A stretch of DNA of 13,540 nucleotides from Tieghemiomyces parasiticus (taxonomy: Eukaryota; Kickxellomycota; Dimargaritomycetes; Dimargaritales; Dimargaritaceae): positions 1-13,540 of the forward strand of contig JANBPT010001143.1 of NCBI GenBank assembly GCA_027575765.1, read 5' to 3'. Under the pieces are notes generated by a model, which worked only from the letters and a program-made list of their open reading frames with translations, made no database searches and was not told the origin of the DNA. How positions within the stretch are numbered: the first letter of the stretch is position 1; every line of letters starts with the position of its first letter. Positions 8,801 to 13,540 of this stretch are shown one piece after another. The position numbers were made by a program, and so were the translations under genes.

Positions 8801-9097
8801 ACCGCTAATGGACCCCTCGAGGTCTGCCAATCGATCCGCGAGGGACCGGGCCGATGCCAACATGGTGGGTTCCAGTGTTAACCGGCGGCTCCGGTCATCG
8901 TCGGGCGTGTAGTCGCGGGATATCCGGGGTGGGAAGTTCCGGTTCTGCTGGTAACTTTGGGTCGCCAGTGGACGTCCTGGCGTCCTAGAGCGGGCTGTGG
9001 GGGTCAGCGTCAGACCTTTGGTATGATGGGTCCACCAGCGGCGCCCGCTCGGGTCCATTAGAACCCGGAGGGATCCGTTCGAGGGTTGGTGTCGCAT
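5819..9097 (-). CDS. Large pentatricopeptide-repeat (PPR) protein, probably mitochondrial
   Basis: Single open frame of 1092 codons from ATG 9097 to TAA 5821-5819, with high GC and no need for introns. The N-terminus (residues 1-60) is rich in Arg, Ser and Thr and nearly free of acids, as in mitochondrial presequences. Helical hairpins of PPR type are visible at about 238-268 (AYRSILYTLSRAGLFPEAL), 508-545 (YITALLQLDRPTTAWSLYTH, then MRQRGVVP), 856-885 (IYALAREGCTVEALSLFHWV) and 1008-1041 (LVRIFAARGNADEAFQVFRR). The regions between are alpha-helical-looking and degenerate, as in fungal PPR proteins such as Pet309/Cya5 or Aep-type factors. Known role of the class: binding specific organellar RNAs for maturation, stability or translation. 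The target cannot be told from sequence. An in-frame stop at 9118-9116 fixes M1 as the first in-frame ATG. M14 is an alternative start, and an out-of-frame ATG lies at 9107. It shares a divergent promoter region with the glutaredoxin-like gene. Confidence 0.85.
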   Translation of the reverse strand: MRHQPSNGSLRVLMDPSGRRWWTHHTKGLTLTPTARSRTPGRPLATQSYQQNRNFPPRISRDYTPDDDRSRRLTLEPTMLASARSLADRLADLEGSISGRGHWPAAAQIYYKLRSDYPGFTHNGRTYTRLLQLALRQYLRTTQPHPATDTGLSGHLGPDNHTASESVTNFHGGQVTEAKLTTKLLRDAAADWLATMSLDLDTIQQRPDLDATALTDVTHFDDPDVPPATLEEYPASYAAYRSILYTLSRAGLFPEALSAAHHMVSHGFVSVADVIVPLCRACYYRRTPHWADRIWADRHALNLPLTNATVEPLLLTWCRAGHIDRLDTVLPSLTGQIVLPDSLRATLAAAYARGYQSSPRHLPDPDRSLQQRRADRVRAIFEGARPTLADLSPSHLYLWILTHVRIDNLTNALEVYNIYRTKYTVVPTGVWQFLLAACVERDPAQVPMLHADFQAQSRQAAMSTNAVYTHHNLALLLRGYARLGGLASAASVDALLPLIQAQPMEPTVQQYHLYITALLQLDRPTTAWSLYTHMRQRGVVPRSATYSALLRAALPARNRAWCTSLYLDWSQLPLPTPTSSTLEGNGPQSDTPTALLMWEALGLLGEFEVADTLFNDLYRRIDTMDPALRLHFAVRVLRQPYRPATTRPSDAYANFRSFYHQVSATIQPDQVRWPSLLPLVRIAVERRDVELLILVKRDAERWKVPWAREAHVAVAAAEHMLGIAVENGKAADEVVEAAQPGLQNEARMKALARLNDCSDSRAARRLAASLIKRTTGDSASTQLRILVRYLEVDPISDDAVALPVNVLTILPDMGLPGPVLDTLFLMLAERDHLTRLTTALRAQLRAAVTLGPLSYAAGIYALAREGCTVEALSLFHWVARTGASWSNPACLPWLYRAAVVLKQADFLTELRKVRATIETQAALPVSSPTDARDADLSGQLDALEIEASTALDDRRTTLDLVRSVLASNGRVPTDALVSAALAACHRLKLNEVRNLEAWVARYDFKYRPEHCQLLVRIFAARGNADEAFQVFRRAHRDGYVTPGASLVADVLRDLVPDRSPLRQRIIRFLASVQYPNLRALSALGSKGAPKRA

Positions 9098-9107
9098 GAG
9101 TGGCCAT

Positions 9108-9428
9108 GGACAAGATCAGAGGGCGATATGGTTGTTAGCTAGTCGTGTCACCAAACTACGCATGTCGTGGTAAATGCAGGCAGGTGAGCGATAATAGAGG
9201 TCGAGGTTGCAATGGCATTGGTAAGAACAACGTTGTCTCCTCGTCACTTGACAAGGAATCCCAGGCTGCAACAGTACTGGTAGCAGAGGGTGCCAACTGA
9301 CCACCAACTTGATCCCCTCTCATTCACATTCCACCGCTCTGCATTGACCCTTGAGACTCACATTCAACTTGAGCTGTAGTGCTCCATTTATTCGCCCACC
9401 AATCAACCCAGGTAAAAATCACTTCGCC
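9108..9428. promoter_or_regulatory. Bidirectional promoter region between PPR and glutaredoxin-like genes
   Basis: About 320 bases between two divergent ATGs. A CCAAT box lies at 9399-9403 on the plus strand (26 nt before the glutaredoxin-like ATG, so perhaps within its leader). A reverse CCAAT (ATTGG, 9217-9221) lies about 120 nt upstream of the PPR start. No TATA box is evident. The minus frame at 9116-9307 starts at a non-ATG codon and has no recognisable features. Confidence 0.4.
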
Positions 9429-9835
9429 ATGTCGGCCGGCCGCCGTCTCCTTACGCTCTTCACCTCGAACAGCTGTTCGCTGTGCGCCGACGCAAAGCAG
9501 GCGCTTTTGACCGTTCGCAAGCAGGTAAGGATTTTCTGTCCGCGATTATGTAGACTCTTGTTCCTTAGTAAGAGCCGCGACAGCCATATATATAATTGGT
9601 TTTGACACCCTCCTCATACAACCAAATAATTTCGATCAATCGCTATTTTGACCGACGGAAACGCCAGGTGCCCTTTGATCTCAAAGAGGTGGATATCCAC
9701 ACCCCCGAGAACCGCAAGGAGTGCGAAAAGTACACCTTTGACATCCCGGTCCTGCACATAGACCACAAGTACGCCATGAAGCACCGGATAGACCAGGAGA
9801 AGCTGTTGAACCTGCTGCGTCAGGGGTCCCAGTGA
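9429..9835 (+). CDS. Glutaredoxin-like protein (C5orf63/YDR286C family), two exons
   Basis: Exon 1 is 9429-9524 (MSAGRRLLTLFTSNSCSLC, then ADAKQALLTVRKQ). The intron is 9525-9667, with donor GTAAGG and acceptor cgccag. Exon 2 is 9668-9835 with TGA at the end. The joined product has 87 residues. It shows the family pattern: a first strand LTLFTSN-x-C-x-L-C-x-x-AK (CSLC pair at residues 16-19), VPFDLKEVDIHTPENRKE, and the 'K-Y-x-F-D-I-P-V-[LF]-H-[IL]' block containing the conserved cis-Pro (KYTFDIPVLHIDHKYAMKHR). The C-terminal helix is DQEKLLNLL. This is the small thioredoxin-fold group of DUF836/glutaredoxin-like proteins (human C5orf63, yeast YDR286C); the presumed role is thiol redox, but the substrate is unknown. 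The acceptor lacks a strong pyrimidine tract, but it is the only AG that keeps phase 0 without a stop. An AATAAA at 9864-9869 fits the 3' end. Confidence 0.85.
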
Positions 9836-10154
9836 CGCAGGGCCTGAACGGGCCACATTACAAAATAAAATTAAGCGAATCGCTGGTTGTAACATAAATT
9901 AACCTAACCACGTTGTTAACTATGGTTTCCGCCTTTTAATGGGAAAGATAAGGCAGTTTTATTTAGCACCGCGATATGCGGGGGTAACGCCCATCGCAAA
10001 GGATGATTATTACGGACACGGATGAGGTTTGGATCGTAAAGTGCCAATGAGCGAAGGCTGGAAGGTGGAGGGGGGAGGGAAAGGGTCACGGTGAAACGAA
10101 CCGCGGGGCATGATTATGGAATTGGTCTTGGAGCACCGCGCTCTTGGAGACACC
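9836..10154. other. Convergent 3' flanks of glutaredoxin-like and p23 genes
   Basis: About 320 bases between two convergent stop codons. The left half is AT-rich with the AATAAA signal above. The right half is purine-rich on the plus strand (ggaggggggagggaaaggg around 10067-10084), that is, a pyrimidine-rich 3' untranslated region for p23. No gene is seen. Confidence 0.45.
9864..9869 (+). terminator. Polyadenylation signal AATAAA of the glutaredoxin-like gene
   Basis: AATAAA lies 29 nt after the TGA, inside an A-rich stretch (caaaataaaattaag). This is the usual position for a cleavage and polyadenylation signal. Confidence 0.5.
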
Positions 10155-11014
10155 CTAGGCCTTTGTCTCGGCGGACATCTCCTCGGTATCCTCACCGTCG
10201 CTACCTTCATCGTCGTCATCGCCCATGCCACCCATTCCACCCATTCCGGCGAGGGAGCTGAGGTCGGGCATACCACCTCCCATACCTCCCATACCGCCCA
10301 TCCCACCCATGCCGCCAAGGGACGAGAAGTCCATACCACCGAAATCGGGCATACCACCGCCGGCAGCACCGGCGGGCTCCTCGTCCTCCTCGTCTTCATC
10401 CTTCCACAGGTCGAAATCAGTCTTGAGGAAGTGGGGCTTCTTCTTGTCCTTCTGGAGGCGGGGCCAGTACTCCTTGTCCTCAGCCTTAGCCAGGATCAAG
10501 CGGATGGCCCGCGCGCTCACGGCCTTCTTGGACGCCTCGGGGTTCAGTTTGTCGAAGAGCTCCAGGTCGAAGGCGTACGTCTTGTCGCCCTGAGTGCCCT
10601 CGAACTTAATACGGTCAGCCTGGATGTCCAATGTCTTGACGGTGATGTCCGACACATTGATGGTCAGGTAAATCACGTCGGTGCGCTGGGCCCAGAGGAC
10701 CTCGGGGTAGAGACTGTCGGATCGAGTCGCGATGAGGGGAGGGAAAAAGACAACGAGACGGTGGATTGAGAAGAGGCGCAGTTAGGGGGGCTGTCGGTAG
10801 AGGAGGCGGGCGCGGACCGTCAGACCACGCGCGGGACGGCCAGCCCGTGGTGCAAGCCCCAAACCAAGGCTTTCAGGACTAGGAAGCCTGGACCCAAGCT
10901 TGCAGCCACAAACTTTAACCTGAATGACGAGGCTTCCCCTGGCTGCATCCCATTGTCCAGGAATTGTTTTGGACGGAATGTTTTCTGAAACCTGACTTAC
11001 GTGGCGGAAGACAT
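10155..11014 (-). CDS. SBA1: p23/Sba1-type Hsp90 co-chaperone, two exons
   Basis: Exon 1 is only 14 nt (11014-11001, ATGTCTTCCGCCAC) with donor GTAAGT. The intron is 11000-10714 (287 nt) and ends gatccgacag. Exon 2 is 10713-10155, ending in TAG. The product has 190 residues and starts MSSATLYPEVLWAQRTD, which fits the p23 start '[HY]-P-E-V-x-W-A-Q-R'. The CS domain fills about 5-95 with the beta strands VIYLTINVSD and IKFEGTQG. It is followed by the p23 signature WPRLQKDKKKPHFLKTDFD (from residue 88) and LWKDEDEEDEE. The tail (about 120-168) is glycine/methionine-rich (GGM repeats) and ends acidic, like yeast Sba1. Known role: it binds the closed, ATP-bound Hsp90 N-domain dimer, slows ATP hydrolysis and stabilises client complexes in cytosol and nucleus. 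The splice junction restores the family sequence exactly (A-T|L-Y-P), which supports the tiny exon. I saw no clear heat-shock element upstream. Confidence 0.93.
10215..10320 (-). repeat. GGM-coding nucleotide repeat inside the p23 gene
   Basis: Imperfect tandem units of nine bases (plus strand ccn-ccn-cat type, e.g. ccacccatt, ccatacct, ccgcccat) encode runs of Gly-Gly-Met, interrupted by PDLSSLA. Two blocks exist, GGMGGMGGMGGMGGGM and AGMGGMGGMG. Such tracts are common in fungal p23 and vary in length by slippage. Confidence 0.7.
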
Positions 11015-12352
11015 GGCTATGTTGAATGCGCGGCAGAGGGGGGGGTGAAGGCGATCAAATGCGGAAGTAGTACAGAGGAGGGGGAACAGAAGAGTAAGCG
11101 TGGAATGTACCAAAGTGGACGTGAGTGATCAGCGTTGGAACGGTTGTGAGCTGGCGAACAAAGGGAGAGTGGTGGGATCAGGGCAACAAGACGTGCGGGC
11201 TTAGGCGGAGTTGGTAGGGGAACGCCCACGGGGCGGCGGGTTTCAAGTGACCGAGACGTGCGGCCGCCAGGCGGGTGGAGTGGGATCTTTTTCCGCCACG
11301 GGGGGGCTGCGTCGCACCAGCAGGGGGAAGGGACTGGCTGGCGGATGGGTGAAGGCGAGGCTGATGAATAAGCCTACGAGCTGAATCGAAAAAGTACTAG
11401 ACGCTTCCAGCACCGAGTACACAGAAGGCCGGTGGTATAACTGTGGAGATTCTCTGTTCTTCGTTGGCCTTCATACCTCCCCCCTGCATCCCTTTTAATC
11501 CTTGGCCTCCGGCCTCTCGCCTTGAATGTGCCCAACCGGTTAAGGTCGGCTGGGGCCCTTGAGATAAAACAGCCATCGACGGTCCAAATGAAGGGGGAGG
11601 AAACGCACTGACGTGTTATAGCCGGCTGTTTACGCATGAAGCACTGGGCGAATAGACCGGCATCCGTGCGCTTTGGATAGTCTATTGAGGCTCTGCTGTG
11701 GGCGACCCCATGACCATATAGCTGGGCATACCGCACTTATGCTGCCCGATAGGGTAGAGGGCAGAGGTCGACGGTCTTCGATCTCCAACTTCCATTTTAG
11801 GCTTTTAAGCTGGAACTAAGGCATTTTTAAACCTCCCCCGCAAAAGTGTTTACCTCGTATTTCAGTATCCAAAGTGGAAGCCCGGCAGCCCAGCCGTGCA
11901 ACCCGAGCGTTCACTGTCCAACTACTCTCCCATACACCACCATATAATTTTAACTCCAAATCCCCGCGCGAGGCCAAAGGAGCCCGCTCAACACTCCTAC
12001 ACTTCCGTCCTTCCGCGTTCCTTCGTGCTAACTGGGCCCGCTTCTCCCTTCTGTAAATTAAGGCCCTCCATCCTAAGCTATTCTTATTTATTAAAAGCGT
12101 CCTCAGGTAGCACTGGTGGGACTTGGAAGCCGCTGTGTAAACAGGCTGACAAGCCACGGGCAATGGCCAGCCCTCTCATTCCACCCTTGGTTTGGGGCCG
12201 GGTTGGCCTGAAGGGGGGAATAGGTCAACCTGGGAAGCACATCGGAAAGACCGTTGCCGCTACCGGCTGAGACTTAAAAGGTCATGATTTCGCGCTTAGA
12301 AACGCTCGAATTTAACCTGCACTGGTTTCCCGAATTACCCATATTCCTAAAA
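11015..12352. other. Intergenic region between divergent p23 and SSP-B genes
   Basis: About 1.3 kb. The p23-proximal part (11020-11360) is G-rich on the plus strand (C/T-rich in the p23 sense), as expected for a housekeeping promoter and leader. The middle has several unsupported frames (11374-11736 minus, 11816-12163 minus, 11896-12270 plus) without motifs. A short ATG frame at 12163-12270 (35 codons, starting MASPLIPPLVWG) has no known relative. I see no RNA gene. Confidence 0.4.
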
Positions 12353-12361
12353 ATCCCTATA
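12353..12361 (+). promoter_or_regulatory. TATA-like core promoter of SSP-B
   Basis: ATCCCTATA, extended to a good TATA box (TATATATTTTA at 12358-12368), with its last base 74 nt before the SSP-B ATG. The same 9-mer lies 82 nt before SSP-A. Confidence 0.55.
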
Positions 12362-12434
12362 TATTTTATTGTCATTATAGCATACTCGGTTTATTTTACC
12401 CTAAACGCTACTGTCCCCCCACGGGCTCAGTATC

Positions 12435-13540
12435 ATGGCCCTTCTTCGTTTAACTGCTCACCTTTACGTGGCCGTTGGCGGCCTGTCGCTGCTCGCCACC
12501 GCCGCACCTGTCGATAACTATTTCTACAGCTTACCAAACACCCTGGTATCCAGTTCCCGTGGGCTGCCCACCAACTCCTGCCTCGACCCGCGACTTCTGT
12601 ACAACGATCCCGATTGCCTTTACATACCAGTCGACCGCCATTCCATCAACTCGCCTCAGTCCACTCTGGTATCCGCCTACCAAGCCACGCTGCCCCTATC
12701 GAATCACCCGCCCTACCGGGTGGAACCCCATATCACGATTTCCTCCGGCTGGGACCGTGACACTTCGCCGGTTTCGTTGTCGTCGGCCACCACTGCAACC
12801 ATCGGTAGCTCAGCTTTCTCGACCCCGAAGCTAGAGCTCGACCGAACCCTTGTTAACCAGGCCCAACCCGCTTCTGTCGATGGCGGCCCAGGCCAGGAGA
12901 AGGTTGTTACCCGAGTAGAGAATGACGAGCATTCTCCTCAGCTCGTTTACCTGCGCCCGCCCAACAGCTACCCAAATAAGCTCCTCCCGCCCGGTCGTCA
13001 GGAAACGCGTGACGCGGTGGATATGAGCGTGCGCAACGTATCGCGTCGGCACCCAGGGGCCGCTGGTGCCCCACCCTTGTCCGCCAATCCAAACGTTGGC
13101 CTTGATGGGCTGGACTCCGAACTCACTTATTCACCCGAGTCGAGAAAATTACTAGGAACCCGGAGGCGTCCGAAAAGGGCTACGAGACGCAAGGAATCGA
13201 GGCTGTCCGCCCCCCCGGCTACCGATAGGGACATGTCGCCGTTGGTAGGGATAGGGTATACAGGTCCCTCGCAGCAACCTGGTTATATTCCGTTGAACAG
13301 CCCTACACCCGCGCCCATTTCTAATCACGAGCACGCCGTCCCGTTCTGGTTAGTGCCCTCCGACACCGATCTGCCGCCCTTGGCGGGATATACGGAGTCC
13401 TTACATCTGCCTGAACATTACCCCTGGAACGTACTCGACCCTGATAACTGGCATTCCGGGGAATCCTTGCCGGGTTTAGACCTGATGCCGGACTTCAGTC
13501 CCATGACGCCTGCGGAGATGCAGGACTACTGGACTTACTT
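12435..13540 (+). CDS. Secreted protein SSP-B, 368+ residues, right end open
   Basis: Open frame from ATG 12435 through the window edge without a stop, so the C-terminus is missing. No family recognised. A signal peptide is clear: MALLRLTAHLYVAVGGLSLL, then ATAA, with cleavage near residues 23-24 before PVDNY. The N-terminal third has two Cys (49 and 61, in TNSCLDP and DPDCLYIP) that could pair. The middle is Ser/Pro/Thr-rich and probably disordered. A dense basic cluster spans residues 237-256 (RKLLGTRRRPKRATRRK) and resembles a nuclear localisation signal; its KR/RR pairs could instead be Kex2-type cleavage sites. The visible end holds W-rich acidic sequence (YPWNVLDPDNWHSG), then SLPGLDLMPDFSPM and TPAEMQDYW. 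The pattern P-x-[FL]-D-L-M-x-D-F is shared with SSP-A. An effector-like secreted protein of the same loose family is my inference; a cell-wall or processed-peptide precursor is an alternative. Confidence 0.7.
   Translation, partial: MALLRLTAHLYVAVGGLSLLATAAPVDNYFYSLPNTLVSSSRGLPTNSCLDPRLLYNDPDCLYIPVDRHSINSPQSTLVSAYQATLPLSNHPPYRVEPHITISSGWDRDTSPVSLSSATTATIGSSAFSTPKLELDRTLVNQAQPASVDGGPGQEKVVTRVENDEHSPQLVYLRPPNSYPNKLLPPGRQETRDAVDMSVRNVSRRHPGAAGAPPLSANPNVGLDGLDSELTYSPESRKLLGTRRRPKRATRRKESRLSAPPATDRDMSPLVGIGYTGPSQQPGYIPLNSPTPAPISNHEHAVPFWLVPSDTDLPPLAGYTESLHLPEHYPWNVLDPDNWHSGESLPGLDLMPDFSPMTPAEMQDYWTY

Noticed and set aside
10110..10769. 219-codon plus-strand open frame opposite p23
   Set aside because: It mirrors the p23 exon and its GGM repeats (His/Thr/Gly runs); the minus strand matches a known protein end to end.
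12163..12270. 35-codon ATG frame (MASPLIPPLVWG...)
   Set aside because: Too short, no known relative, and no promoter or splice site that ties it to a larger gene.
12284..12517. Plus-strand frame with a hydrophobic stretch (IPIYFIVIIAYSVYF) upstream of SSP-B
   Set aside because: It begins before the TATA element, reads through the promoter AT-rich DNA and overlaps SSP-B in another frame, so the membrane-like segment is probably an artefact of AT-rich sequence.

Overview
The window looks like nuclear DNA of a fungus. Its genes have short GT-AG introns, fungal-type housekeeping products and long spacers with no bacterial features. The gene set (Nsa1/WDR74, p23/Sba1, a C5orf63/YDR286C-type glutaredoxin-like protein, a large PPR protein) is general to fungi. 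The poor resemblance of several proteins to ascomycete or basidiomycete textbook forms makes me lean to an early-diverging lineage, but that is only an inference. I saw no bacterial operon, transposon, CRISPR array or tRNA.

Layout from left to right. 1-246 (+) is the 3' end of an NSA1/WDR74 ribosome-biogenesis gene. 247-3457 is a long gene-poor stretch with one recognisable item: on the minus strand at 2503-2725, an exon-like block resembling the RNase III-like fold of mitoribosomal mL44/mL57, flanked by usable splice sites. 3458-4027 (-) is a complete small secreted protein (SSP-A). 4785-5411 (+) appears to hold an unflagged spliced gene whose product resembles the N-terminal OB fold of the telomere-capping protein Stn1. 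It lies just after a perfect CCCTAAATTTAGGG palindrome. 5819-9097 (-) is a 1092-residue pentatricopeptide-repeat protein, probably mitochondrial. It is divergent from a two-exon glutaredoxin-like gene at 9429-9835 (+). 10155-11014 (-) is a two-exon p23/Sba1 Hsp90 co-chaperone with a 14-nt first coding exon. 12435-13540 (+) is a second, larger secreted protein (SSP-B), still open at the right edge.

The most interesting signal is the SSP-A/SSP-B pair. They differ greatly in size and overall sequence. Both start MA..L with a cleavable-looking signal peptide, both carry a central Arg/Lys cluster of nuclear-localisation type, and both have an acidic-hydrophobic region near the C-terminal end of the visible sequence with the shared pattern P-x-[FL]-D-L-M-x-D-F. 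Both also have the same 9-mer ATCCCTATA (a TATA-like core) about 75-82 nt upstream of the ATG. This suggests a divergent family of secreted, possibly nucleus-targeted effector-like proteins that I cannot match to a known family. The housekeeping genes around them look independent, each with its own promoter; only the PPR and glutaredoxin-like genes share an intergenic promoter region.
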